Shown here one piece after another: positions 41,734 to 50,497 of a DNA stretch of 64,000 nucleotides. Source of the stretch: an uncultured Sutterella sp. GTDB taxonomy: Bacteria > Pseudomonadota > Gammaproteobacteria > Burkholderiales > Burkholderiaceae_F. The notes beneath the pieces were generated by a model, which searched no databases, was not told the origin of the DNA, and was given only the letters and a program-made list of their open reading frames with translations. How positions within the stretch are numbered: the stretch's first letter is position 1; the number at the start of each line of letters is the position of its first letter. The stretch is from the NCBI GenBank assembly GCA_900544345.1, contig UQUR01000001.1:124001-188000 (forward strand), written 5' to 3'. Both the position numbers and the translations under genes were made by a program.

Positions 41734-43131
41734 ATGATTCAAAAACTGCTTTTGGGGGCGTCTTTGACGGCTTTACCGATGCTAGCCAATGCGGCTGGTC
41801 TCAACGGGGCTGAGCTTTCCATCGCTTGGGCCATTCCATTTGCCGGAATTTTGTTGAGCATCGCACTTTGTCCGATGTTAGTGCCACATTTTTGGCATAA
41901 CCACTTCGGTAAGGTCGCAGTAGTTTGGGCGCTTTTGTGTGCCATTCCGCTCTATATGGTCTACGGTACAACAACGGCAACAGGTGCCATTGCTCACGCT
42001 ATTATCGGTGACTACATTCCGTTTATTATTTTCGTGGGAGCCCTTTTTGTAGTTGCTGGCGGTATTCATATTCGTTCCTCTTTTGAAGGAACCCCTCTCA
42101 TGAATGCAGCCTTTTTGTTTGTCGGTGCATTGCTGGCCAACGTGATGGGTACGACGGGCGCTGCAATGCTTATCATTCGTCCTTTGTTAGAAGCCAATAA
42201 AAACCGCCAATATCGAATGCACACATTCATCTTTTTTATTTTCCTGGTGGCCAATATCGGTGGCAGTCTTACCCCTTTGGGTGACCCTCCTTTGTTCCTG
42301 GGCTTTTTGCGCGGTGTTGATTTCTTCTGGACTACAGAGCATTTGTTCCTTCCGATGATGTCGACTGTGCTCTTTTTGCTCTTGATTTATGTCATTCTGG
42401 ATACGATTGTCTATAAGAAAGAGGATCAAAAGACTATTCACTTTAAAGAAAAGGAACCTTTTAAGATTGAAGGGGCCATCAATATTGTTTTCTTGGCCGG
42501 TATCGTGGGTAGCATGCTTTTGTCTGGTTTTTGGAAGTCCGGCATCAGCTTTGAGGTTATGCATGTTCAACTAACGCTTGAATCCATCTTAAGAGACGTA
42601 TTGTTCCTGACCTTTGCCGGTTTGAGTCTTGCCTTTACGCCAAAGATTGCCCGAGAGAGCAATCAATTTTCTTGGGATCCTATCCTCGAAGTGGCAAAAC
42701 TCTTTTTCGGAATTTTCTGCTGTATCGTGCCAGTACTTGAAATGCTGCGAGCAGGCCACGACGGTGCGTTTGCTCCGCTAGTGGCTTTAGTAACTAATGC
42801 CGACGGCACTTTCAATAACCATATGTTCTTCTGGTTAGCCGGTTCTCTGTCCTCGTTCCTGGATAACGCTCCGACCTACCTTGCCTTCTTTAATTTGGCT
42901 GGTGGTGATCCGATGCTACTGATGAATGAAGATTCCCACACCTTGATGGCGATCTCTATGGGCGCTGTATTCATGGGTTCGATGACCTATATTGGTAATG
43001 CGCCTAACTTTATGACGATTTCGATCGTTCAGGAACGCGGCGTGAAGATGCCAAGCTTCTTCGGTTATATGATTTGGTCGGTCGGAATCCTGGTACCGAC
43101 ATTCTTCCTGATGAATCTGTTCTTCATCTAG
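41734..43131 (+). CDS. Sodium:proton antiporter / CitMHS_2-type ion transporter
   Basis: Polytopic membrane protein of the ion-transporter superfamily, 465 residues with eleven or more hydrophobic segments. ANVMGTTGAAMLIIRPLL (residues about 130-147) and GGSLTPLGDPPLFLGFLRG (about 172-190) match the NhaD/CitMHS-like group, as does LDNAPTYLAFFNLAGGDP near residue 375. The first 20 residues resemble a signal peptide or first helix. Whether it exchanges Na+ for H+ or carries an organic acid cannot be settled from sequence. Confidence 0.82.
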   Translation: MIQKLLLGASLTALPMLANAAGLNGAELSIAWAIPFAGILLSIALCPMLVPHFWHNHFGKVAVVWALLCAIPLYMVYGTTTATGAIAHAIIGDYIPFIIFVGALFVVAGGIHIRSSFEGTPLMNAAFLFVGALLANVMGTTGAAMLIIRPLLEANKNRQYRMHTFIFFIFLVANIGGSLTPLGDPPLFLGFLRGVDFFWTTEHLFLPMMSTVLFLLLIYVILDTIVYKKEDQKTIHFKEKEPFKIEGAINIVFLAGIVGSMLLSGFWKSGISFEVMHVQLTLESILRDVLFLTFAGLSLAFTPKIARESNQFSWDPILEVAKLFFGIFCCIVPVLEMLRAGHDGAFAPLVALVTNADGTFNNHMFFWLAGSLSSFLDNAPTYLAFFNLAGGDPMLLMNEDSHTLMAISMGAVFMGSMTYIGNAPNFMTISIVQERGVKMPSFFGYMIWSVGILVPTFFLMNLFFI

Positions 43132-43152
43132 AAAGAAAATCTGAAACGGATG

Positions 43153-43187
43153 AAAAAGCCTTGGGAGAGTCTCCTGAGGCTTTTTTG
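43153..43187 (+). terminator. Rho-independent terminator of the antiporter gene
   Basis: AAAAGCCT / AGGCTTTT with an inner GGAG/CTCC pairing, followed by TTTTTTG. Confidence 0.85.
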
Positions 43188-43281
43188 TAATACTCAAAAG
43201 AGTTTTGAAATGATAAAATCAGCGCAATTTCAATGTGATAACTGATTAACGAAAAGAATTTTTCTTTTATTTTAGTGCTGA

Positions 43282-44649
43282 ATGTCTGAAAACTTAACTT
43301 TTGCTTCTTTCGGTCTGCATGACAGCCTCATGCGCGCTATCTCTGATATGGGTTATGAAATACCCACTCCTATTCAAAAGCAGGCTATCCCTTTGGTGCT
43401 TACAGGCAGCGATGTGATGGGAGCAGCTCAAACAGGAACGGGTAAAACGGCCAGTTTCGGTCTGCCTTTATTGGAGCGGCTGATACCATTGGAGAATACC
43501 AGTATGTCACCGGCGCGGCACCCGGTGCGAGCTTTGGTTTTGACGCCGACAAGAGAATTAGCTCTTCAGGTGCATGAAAATTTGCAAAGTTACGCCAAGT
43601 ACACAGAATTAAGAACAGCTTGCGTATTTGGTGGGGTTGACATTCTTACGCAGCAAGATGCTCTGAGACGGGGAGTTGAAGTATTGGTTGCTACGCCCGG
43701 TCGGCTTCTTGATCATGTTGAGCAGCGCAATACCGCTTTGAGTCATGTAGAGATCGTCGTGCTCGATGAGGCCGATCGTATGCTTGACATGGGCTTTTTA
43801 CCTGATATTTCCAGGATTCTTAAACTGCTGCCCGCAAAAAGACAAAGCCTAATGTTTTCAGCGACCTTTTCGCCTGAAATTAAAAAATTAGCTTCTAATT
43901 TTCTCAATCAGCCCAAGCTTGTCGAAGTGGCTAGGGAAAACTCCACGGCAAAAACGATTCAGCAGAAACTTTTCGAAGTGCATGACTCGGAAAAAGTGGA
44001 TGCGCTTTTGGATTTGCTCGATGATGAAATGTGTGAAGATGCGAAAAATATTTTGGTCTTTGTTAATTCCAAAATTGCTTGCCGTCGTCTTGCACGCACA
44101 TTAACTCAATACGGCATTGAAGCTGACGCTATTCACGGAGATAAAACTCAGGATGAGCGCACTAAAACGCTCGAAGCATTTAAGCAGGGCAAGGTTCGTG
44201 TGCTCGTTGCTACGGACGTAGCTGCTCGTGGTTTGGATATTGCTGACTTACCTGTTGTTATCAATTACGATGTGCCTTTTAATGCCGAAGATTATGTGCA
44301 TCGTATCGGCCGCACCGGGCGAGCAGGGATGAAGGGTTTGGCTCTGACATTAATGTGTCCCGGGGCAGATGAAAAAAATGTCACAGCGATTGAAACTTTG
44401 ATTAAAGAGCACTTTAAGCGGATTCGTCTGGATGTTTCTTTGCATAAACGCCCTTCAAGAGGACCGCGAAAAACTTACACTGCACCGCCTGTGACACCAG
44501 TAAGTACGGATCCTTTTTTTGATGAGCCCTACGTACCGAGTACGCCTGAGCCTGAAGTAGCAAAAGAGACGGTTTTAAATTCGCAAACAAAGCCAGCTAA
44601 GAAAAAGCCTCGGGTGGCTGCGCTGCTAGGCGGTTTCCCAAAACATTAG
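43282..44649 (+). CDS. rhlE: DEAD-box ATP-dependent RNA helicase, RhlE type
   Basis: RNA helicase for ribosome assembly or RNA turnover, 455 residues. Motifs in order: Q-motif PTPIQKQAIP, Walker A AQTGTGKT (about residue 53), PTRELALQV, VLDEADRMLDMGF, SATF, then helicase C-domain VATDVAARGLDI and HRIGRTGRAG. After about residue 380 comes a low-complexity, proline- and charge-rich tail ending AALLGGFPKH. A hairpin follows the stop and relA lies 190 bases downstream. Confidence 0.93.
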   Translation: MSENLTFASFGLHDSLMRAISDMGYEIPTPIQKQAIPLVLTGSDVMGAAQTGTGKTASFGLPLLERLIPLENTSMSPARHPVRALVLTPTRELALQVHENLQSYAKYTELRTACVFGGVDILTQQDALRRGVEVLVATPGRLLDHVEQRNTALSHVEIVVLDEADRMLDMGFLPDISRILKLLPAKRQSLMFSATFSPEIKKLASNFLNQPKLVEVARENSTAKTIQQKLFEVHDSEKVDALLDLLDDEMCEDAKNILVFVNSKIACRRLARTLTQYGIEADAIHGDKTQDERTKTLEAFKQGKVRVLVATDVAARGLDIADLPVVINYDVPFNAEDYVHRIGRTGRAGMKGLALTLMCPGADEKNVTAIETLIKEHFKRIRLDVSLHKRPSRGPRKTYTAPPVTPVSTDPFFDEPYVPSTPEPEVAKETVLNSQTKPAKKKPRVAALLGGFPKH

Positions 44650-44661
44650 TCATCTAACTGC

Positions 44662-44689
44662 CCGCATACTGAATTACTTCAGTATGCGG
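44662..44689 (+). terminator. Hairpin after rhlE
   Basis: CCGCATACTGA / TCAGTATGCGG, a perfect 11-bp stem with a 6-base loop, but followed only by TCTCTGAC. It may be a weak terminator or a 3'-end stabiliser. Confidence 0.5.
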
Positions 44690-44839
44690 TCTCTGACAAA
44701 CCTCGTTGCATTTAAAAACTCCCCTTTTTTGTTTCTAACCCCTACAATCTACTACTGTCAATTAACTGCTGGCCCATTGAGCTTTTCTTCTGCCTCAGGG
44801 AAAGGCTTGGGTTTTATAACGAATAGGCTGGAGTGTCTT

Positions 44840-46963
44840 ATGTCTGAAGAAAAACAAGCCGATAGTCTGCTTGCTCGGCAGATGGCTATTCCTCTGTACG
44901 GCGATAAAAAGCTTTTTACTGGTGAAGCGCGTCTGGCCCACGCCGATGGTATGGCTAATATCGTTCGTGGGATTCGAGATGATGAGGAATTAATTTCTGC
45001 TTGCTACCTCTTTGCCGTCCATGACTGTCTAAGTAACCCGGAAGAGTGGCTTAAGAGTAATTTCGGAAGCGGTGTGGCTGAGTTAGTAACTGAGTTGCAT
45101 CGTCTGATCGAATTAAACGGCAAGACTCGCCTGATGCCGATTGCCGAAGATGAAAAAGGTGAAGATAAACTCATGCTTAAAGCGCAAGATGCGCTTTTAA
45201 GAAAGATGGTTTTGGCAATGTGTCGGGATTTGCGCGTGGTCATTCTGAGACTGTCGAGCCGATTACAGACTCTGCGCTACTACGCTATGAAAAAAGATGA
45301 CCCCGAGGGCGCAAAAGCTTACGGGGCAGACACTTTGGCGCTTTATGCGCCGCTTGCTAACCGCTTGGGTATTTGGCAGATTAAGTGGGAGCTTGAAGAT
45401 CTTTCGCTGCGTTTTACAAAGCCTGAGATCTATAACGATATCGCGCGTCAGCTCGATGAAAGCCGTGAGGCAAGATTGGCGTTTATGCGCGATGCCGTTG
45501 ATAAAATCAAAGAGATGCTTGCAGAAAAGGGCATTGAAGCAGAGGTTTCAGGCCGTCCGAAACATATTTACTCCATCTACAAAAAGATGGAAAGAAAGCA
45601 CTTGCGTTTTGACCAGCTCTATGACGTTCGTGCTCTGCGTATTATTGTGCAGACCGTTGAGCAGTGTTATGAGGTGCTCTCCATCGTTCAAGCAAATTTC
45701 CCCGGTGTGAGTTCTGAGTACGATGACTACATTTCCAACCCGAAGCCCAACGGCTATCGGTCGTTGCACACCGTGATTCTGGATGCGAAAAAGCGTCCAA
45801 TTGAAATTCAGATTCGTACTCGTGAGATGCATGAGTACAACGAACTCGGTATGGCTGCTCACTGGCGCTATAAGGAAGCCGGTAATTCAGAAAAGAGCAC
45901 GCAAAGCGTAGAAGACCAAAAAGTAGCTTGGTTGCGGCAGTTGCTTGCTTGGAGCAGTGACGTTAAACCTGAGGGGCCTCAAGGACTCGAGGATGATCAC
46001 GTCTATGTGCTCACTCCCCAGGGGCGTGTGGTCGAAATGCGAACCGGTGCTACACCGATTGATTTTGCCTATCACTTGCACAGTGAATTGGGTCATCGCT
46101 GTCGTGGTGCAAAAGTCAACGGTCAGATGGTGCCGCTTAATTACAAACTAAAGACCGGAGAAACGGTAGAAATTGTTGCAGCCAAAGAAGGCGGTCCGAG
46201 CCGTGACTGGCTCAATCCAGAATTAGGTTTTGTGGTAACCAACCGTGCCCGAGGTAAGGTGCGTCAGTGGTTTAACCAAAAAGCTGTCGAAGAAATGGTT
46301 AACACTGGACGGGACATGATCGAAAAAGATCTGGCCCGTTTGGGTAAAACTACCTTTAAGCTGGAAGAATTAGCTAAACGCCTGGGGTACGACAGCGTTG
46401 AAGACCTCTACGTTGGAGCAGCCAAAGAAGACTTCGGCTTTAAGAGTATTGAAAAAGCACTTAAGCCTCAGGAAGAAGAGAAAAAAGAGATTTTCACATC
46501 AAAATCAAAAGCAGAACACGCTAAAAGTCAGGTTTTGGTGGTCGGTGTGGATTCTCTTTTGACTCAGCTTGCTCGGTGCTGTCATCCGGCTCCGCCTGAT
46601 AAAATCGTCGGTTTTGTCACCCGTGGCCGAGGTGTGACGATTCACCGTGCAGACTGTCCCAATATTCGTCACTTAGATGAAAAGGGTCAGGAACGCTTGA
46701 TTGAAGTCAGTTGGGGTAACGCAGAAGGTGCTGTTTTCCCGGTTGAGGTTTTGGTCGTCGGGCAGAATTTACCCGGTCTTTTAAAAGACATGAGTGAAAT
46801 TTTCATGAAAGAAAAGATCGCCATTGTCGGCATGAGTTCGCAAATTGTTAAAGGCGATATGCATTGGCGCTTTAATGTGGAAATTTCTCAAGCAGAATCT
46901 CTGAAGCGAACATTGAAAGCTATCCAGGATTTGCCTGGTGTGTATAACGCAAGAAGAACTTAG
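44840..46963 (+). CDS. relA: GTP pyrophosphokinase RelA
   Basis: Ribosome-linked (p)ppGpp synthetase, 707 residues. The frame opens at 44684, but MSEEKQADS at 44840 follows GGAG by six bases. The HD hydrolase domain keeps His61-Asp62, but the following catalytic Glu-Asp of SpoT-type enzymes is Ser-Asn (HDCLSN), so hydrolysis is probably lost. The synthetase domain has SEYDDYISNPKPNGYRSLH, the ExDD form typical of RelA. TGS (HVYVLTPQGRVVEM, near residue 385) and a C-terminal ACT domain follow. No SpoT is in the window. Confidence 0.93.
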   Translation: MSEEKQADSLLARQMAIPLYGDKKLFTGEARLAHADGMANIVRGIRDDEELISACYLFAVHDCLSNPEEWLKSNFGSGVAELVTELHRLIELNGKTRLMPIAEDEKGEDKLMLKAQDALLRKMVLAMCRDLRVVILRLSSRLQTLRYYAMKKDDPEGAKAYGADTLALYAPLANRLGIWQIKWELEDLSLRFTKPEIYNDIARQLDESREARLAFMRDAVDKIKEMLAEKGIEAEVSGRPKHIYSIYKKMERKHLRFDQLYDVRALRIIVQTVEQCYEVLSIVQANFPGVSSEYDDYISNPKPNGYRSLHTVILDAKKRPIEIQIRTREMHEYNELGMAAHWRYKEAGNSEKSTQSVEDQKVAWLRQLLAWSSDVKPEGPQGLEDDHVYVLTPQGRVVEMRTGATPIDFAYHLHSELGHRCRGAKVNGQMVPLNYKLKTGETVEIVAAKEGGPSRDWLNPELGFVVTNRARGKVRQWFNQKAVEEMVNTGRDMIEKDLARLGKTTFKLEELAKRLGYDSVEDLYVGAAKEDFGFKSIEKALKPQEEEKKEIFTSKSKAEHAKSQVLVVGVDSLLTQLARCCHPAPPDKIVGFVTRGRGVTIHRADCPNIRHLDEKGQERLIEVSWGNAEGAVFPVEVLVVGQNLPGLLKDMSEIFMKEKIAIVGMSSQIVKGDMHWRFNVEISQAESLKRTLKAIQDLPGVYNARRT

Positions 46964-46972
46964 GACACAATC

Positions 46973-47197
46973 ATGCAAGTCTCCGCGAAACTTTACTCAT
47001 TTTTTCAGCAGGTGTTGCGCTGTCTGATTTATGTTGGAATCGGTCATACCGCCTTCGAAGTGGTCAGTATTTGGCGCTCGCCTGAAATTTCTGAGCTTTG
47101 GTACTACGGTTTGGCAGTGCCCGGTCTTTACTATCTTGTCCCGATCCTTGCTTTAACGATTTTTTTAGCAGTTGTGCAAAAAAAAATAACTGATTAA
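46973..47197 (+). CDS. Small two-helix membrane protein of unknown function
   Basis: Encodes 74 residues; I do not recognise a family. Two hydrophobic stretches (about residues 17-33 and 46-67) suggest two membrane segments with a short loop, and the tail is lysine-rich (QKKITD). The ATG lies nine bases after the relA stop with TTAGGACA upstream, so it is probably cotranscribed with relA. Its stop runs into a nested terminator. It could be real or a chance frame; the ribosome site, tight spacing and terminator placement favour a gene. Confidence 0.6.
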   Translation: MQVSAKLYSFFQQVLRCLIYVGIGHTAFEVVSIWRSPEISELWYYGLAVPGLYYLVPILALTIFLAVVQKKITD

Positions 47198-47273
47198 AAA
47201 TCCTCAACCTTTTTTGTGGTCCCAAATTCTTTGTTCAAGAATAGGGACCACTTATTTAGAGTTGAGGATTTTT
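47196..47273. terminator. Three-tier nested bidirectional terminator
   Basis: Three nested inverted repeats: AAAAATCCTCAAC (47196) with GTTGAGGATTTTT (47261); GTGGTCCC (47216) with GGGACCAC (47244); ATTCTT (47226) with AAGAAT (47237). It separates the relA unit from the converging CstA-type gene. Confidence 0.75.
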
Positions 47274-47294
47274 GTCTTACGCCTCTAGTGCGTC

Positions 47295-48959
47295 TTAATC
47301 AACTTTTTTGTCCGACAGTTTTGGCAAGCAGTGCATCACAACCATTAAAGCCAGTGCGATTAAAGCAACAGCAATGATTAATTGCAGACCGTCAACCATG
47401 AAGACAAAGGTACCGGCAGACAGTGCACCGATGATGCGCCACACAGACATACCAAGGGCGGTCATTGTTACGCAGAACATGATCGTCATCGGGATATAAA
47501 GCATCCAGCCTTTGCGTCCAGTAGCTTTTAAGAATACGGCCAAGCTCGTGAGCACCAAAGCAGACAACAGTTGGTTAGCCGAGCCGAAAAGCGGCCAAAT
47601 GCTCATGTAACCAGCTAGACACAGGAGATAACTTAAAACCAGTGTCAAAATCGTGGCAAAGACAGGATTCGTAAAAAGCTTTTGCACTCCGTTCTTTTCA
47701 ACACCTTCGGGCGGAGTGAAGAGTTCCTGCAGACTCATACGTCCGATACGGGCAACAGCATCAACGCTTGTCAAGGCCAAGGCTGATACACACATCGTCA
47801 TAATGCAGGCACTAACATCTGTGGGCAAACCGAAAATATCGGTTAAGAAGGAAGCAATAGAGTTAGAAAAAAGTTGGAAGGGGGTGCCAGAGGGTAAAAC
47901 ACCGTCAGTGGCGGCAGCGCATACAACGATCAATGCGACAACACCTAAAACAGTTTCCACACACATGGAACCGTAGCCCACCAAACGCATATCTTTTTCG
48001 TTGGCAATCATCTTAGAAGACGTGCCCGAGGAAACCAGGCTATGGAAACCGGAAACAGCACCGCAGGCAATTGTGACAAAGAGCATCGGGAAAAGATCAA
48101 GTCCTTTGACTTCAAAACCGACAAACGCAGGCATATTGATATCAGGGTTCTTGATGAATACACCGATTACACCGCCTAAAATCATGCCGATCAAGAGGAA
48201 CATGCTCAAGTAATCGCGCGGCTGTTTCAACAACCACATAGGCATTACAGCAGCACAGAAAAGATAAGCGAAAACCACATAGCGCCAGGTGACGGCATCC
48301 GCGTAGATGGGGTTGGCAATGCCGATCCAGAGCATAGCGACCATCAGTACAATGCCGACGACCAACTGTTCAGTTCCAGAGGGTTTCCTGTACTTGAGGT
48401 ATAAACCAAAAGCAACAGCCACAAACATATAAAGAATCGAAATTGAGGCTGCAGCGGCATTTGGCATGATTTCTGCCCCTTGAGCCGTAAAGCCGTTAAA
48501 GGTATTGGCAACGATGTCGCAGAAAGCAGAGATAACCAATAATGTAAAGAGCCAGCAGAAAAGCAGGAAAAGCTGACGCCCAGTGCGGCCGATGTATTGT
48601 TCGATCATCATGCCCATGGACTTGCCGCCGTTTTTCACAGAAGCATAAAGGGCTGTGAAGTCTTGGACCGCACCAAAAAAGATGCAGCCGAAAATCATCC
48701 AAAGGGTGGCAGGCAACCAGCCGAACATAGCAGCAATAATCGGGCCAGTGACAGGGCCTGCACCTGTGATGGACGTAAATTGGTGAGAAAACACCGTCCA
48801 TTTACTAGTCGGTACATAGTCATTGCCATCATTTTTTGTCTGAGCGGGCGTTTTAGCATTGGGGTCCACACCCCAAGTCTTCTCCAGCCACCGTGCATAG
48901 AAACGGTAACCGACAAAGAGCGCCACGATCGTACAAGCCATTAAGATTAAGCCGTTCAT
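47295..48959 (-). CDS. CstA family carbon-starvation/pyruvate-peptide transporter
   Basis: Large inner-membrane carrier, 554 residues with about fourteen hydrophobic segments, shorter than E. coli CstA (about 700) and like the compact CstA branch. FSHQFTSITGAGPVTGPI (near residues 57-74), FGAVQDFTALYASVKNGGKSMG and FHSLVSSGTSSKMI are family blocks. Known members import pyruvate or peptides on carbon starvation. It is a single gene; the upstream aminotransferase ends in its own terminator. Confidence 0.88.
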   Translation of the reverse strand: MNGLILMACTIVALFVGYRFYARWLEKTWGVDPNAKTPAQTKNDGNDYVPTSKWTVFSHQFTSITGAGPVTGPIIAAMFGWLPATLWMIFGCIFFGAVQDFTALYASVKNGGKSMGMMIEQYIGRTGRQLFLLFCWLFTLLVISAFCDIVANTFNGFTAQGAEIMPNAAAASISILYMFVAVAFGLYLKYRKPSGTEQLVVGIVLMVAMLWIGIANPIYADAVTWRYVVFAYLFCAAVMPMWLLKQPRDYLSMFLLIGMILGGVIGVFIKNPDINMPAFVGFEVKGLDLFPMLFVTIACGAVSGFHSLVSSGTSSKMIANEKDMRLVGYGSMCVETVLGVVALIVVCAAATDGVLPSGTPFQLFSNSIASFLTDIFGLPTDVSACIMTMCVSALALTSVDAVARIGRMSLQELFTPPEGVEKNGVQKLFTNPVFATILTLVLSYLLCLAGYMSIWPLFGSANQLLSALVLTSLAVFLKATGRKGWMLYIPMTIMFCVTMTALGMSVWRIIGALSAGTFVFMVDGLQLIIAVALIALALMVVMHCLPKLSDKKVD

Positions 48960-49010
48960 GGTGTTTTAGTCCTATCGATTAAAAAAGTTGAAATAAAAAT
49001 TACACATACA

Positions 49011-49061
49011 AAAAGGCCGCCTATCCGTTGGCCCGATTTATCGGGCTCAGATCAGGCGGCC
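49011..49061 (-). terminator. Terminator of the aminotransferase gene
   Basis: GGCCGCCT (49015) pairs with AGGCGGCC (49054), enclosing the inner hairpin GCCCGATTTATCGGGC (49031-49046); a TTTTTG tail follows on the minus strand. A further copy of the inner arm (GATAAATCGGG) at 49063-49073 could pair alternatively. Confidence 0.75.
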
Positions 49062-49078
49062 TGATAAATCGGGAAGTA

Positions 49079-50266
49079 TCAAATTCGCAATCGAATGACT
49101 TCAGCCAGATTTTTCACGCCTTGTCTAATTCGTTCTGGATCAACAGTCACGAATGAAAGTCGGAAGTGATTCTTTTGAACTTCAGAGCCTGCATAAAAGG
49201 CTTCGCCCGGAACGTAAGCTACATTGTGAGCCAATGCATCACGGGCCATTTCCGTTGCATCAATGTGTTCAGGCAGTGTTACCCAGATAAACATACCTGC
49301 TGTTGGATGTGTCCAAGTCACGCCTTCCGGCATATATTCTTTTAATGCATCAAGCATTGCATTGGCATGAGTCTTGTAGCGAGCACGCACACTTGGGAGG
49401 TGGTGCACCAGAAGATCTTCGCTAAATACTTGAGCCGAAATCAATTGAGTGAAGGTGGAAGTATGAAGATCCATAGCCTGCTTAAGTTGGGCTACCTTAT
49501 CAAGTACAGCTGCCGGAGCAATGATGTAGCCCAAACGGAAGCCCGGGGCAAGAATCTTGGAAAGCGTTCCTAAACGAATAACTCGTTCAGGTGCCCACTT
49601 TCGCAAAGAGGCCGGAGGTTGCTGGTCGTACCAAAGTTCTCCGTACGGGTCATCTTCTACAAGAAGCATGTCAAATTCGCGAGCCTTTTCGCACAAAAGT
49701 TTGCGTCGTTCTTCTGAAATCGTAAGGCCAGTCGGATTGCTGGCAGTCGGCATCACGTAGGCAAATTTAGCACCGCGGCAGACTTCTCCGGTAAATGCTG
49801 CAGGGTTGAGGCCCTCGGTGTCGCAAGGCAAGCTCACATAGCACGGATCACAAAGGTCAAAAGCTTGCAAAGCACCCATGTAGGTGGGAGATTCAACTAA
49901 AACTTTGTCGCCTTTATCAAGAAAAATACGGGCAATTACATCCAAGGCCTGTTGGCTACCCGAGACAATCTGAACTTGCTCATATTCTGTTGGGATGCCT
50001 TTTTGAGTTTCTCGACGGGCAATTTCACGGCGAAGTGCAATTTCACCTTCGACCATAGAGTATTGCAAGGCATGCTTACCTTCCTTAGCGATAACGGTCT
50101 GACAAGCTTTTGCAATTTCCTCGAGTGGGAAACCTTCCGGAGAAGGCAGACCGCCAGCAAAAGAAATGACGCCGGCAGGTAGCTTCAATAAGTCACGAAT
50201 TACTGAACTGGTAGGTTTGGAGGCGAGCGCCGACCAACGCGGCGTCGGTTCCTGCACTGTAGACAT
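49079..50266 (-). CDS. PLP-dependent class I/II aminotransferase (2-aminoadipate/LysN-like)
   Basis: Cytoplasmic fold-type I aminotransferase, 395 residues. VISFAGGLPSPEGFP near residue 33 is the substrate-binding start of the LysN/MocR-aminotransferase group. SGSQQALDVIARIFLD is the cofactor phosphate site, TASNPTG and VEDDPYGELWY follow, and GTLSKILAPGFRLGY holds the Schiff-base Lys. No N-terminal GntR domain is fused. Broad-range amino-acid transamination is likely; the true substrate is unknown. A CTTAAC-N6-GTTAAG repeat lies 70 bases upstream. Confidence 0.88.
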   Translation of the reverse strand: MSTVQEPTPRWSALASKPTSSVIRDLLKLPAGVISFAGGLPSPEGFPLEEIAKACQTVIAKEGKHALQYSMVEGEIALRREIARRETQKGIPTEYEQVQIVSGSQQALDVIARIFLDKGDKVLVESPTYMGALQAFDLCDPCYVSLPCDTEGLNPAAFTGEVCRGAKFAYVMPTASNPTGLTISEERRKLLCEKAREFDMLLVEDDPYGELWYDQQPPASLRKWAPERVIRLGTLSKILAPGFRLGYIIAPAAVLDKVAQLKQAMDLHTSTFTQLISAQVFSEDLLVHHLPSVRARYKTHANAMLDALKEYMPEGVTWTHPTAGMFIWVTLPEHIDATEMARDALAHNVAYVPGEAFYAGSEVQKNHFRLSFVTVDPERIRQGVKNLAEVIRLRI

Positions 50267-50335
50267 TTACAACTCCTTTCTGACTGTTTTTTTACATTGT
50301 CTCAAATTGTCGATTAATGTTTATAAGGCAAATTC

Positions 50336-50353
50336 CTTAACTTCTTTGTTAAG
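50336..50353 (-). promoter_or_regulatory. Inverted repeat upstream of the aminotransferase, possible operator
   Basis: CTTAAC (50336) and GTTAAG (50348) are separated by six bases, in the promoter space of the aminotransferase gene. The spacing suits a dimeric regulator. No regulator is identified. Confidence 0.3.
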
Positions 50354-50433
50354 TTGTACTCAAATAGGTTGCTCTACCTAGTTTTTTGTTATAAAAAAGG
50401 CTTTTTCTAGATAAAAATACTTAACTGGTTGAA

Positions 50434-50475
50434 ACTAAAAGAAAAGCCGCCGAACCTTGATGGACACGGCGGCTT
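50434..50475 (-). terminator. Rho-independent terminator of argH
   Basis: AAGCCGCCG / CGGCGGCTT, perfect 9-bp stem with a 14-base loop; on the minus strand it continues TTCTTTTAG. Confidence 0.86.
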
Positions 50476-50497
50476 AGGGACGTAAAAGTTGAAACCC

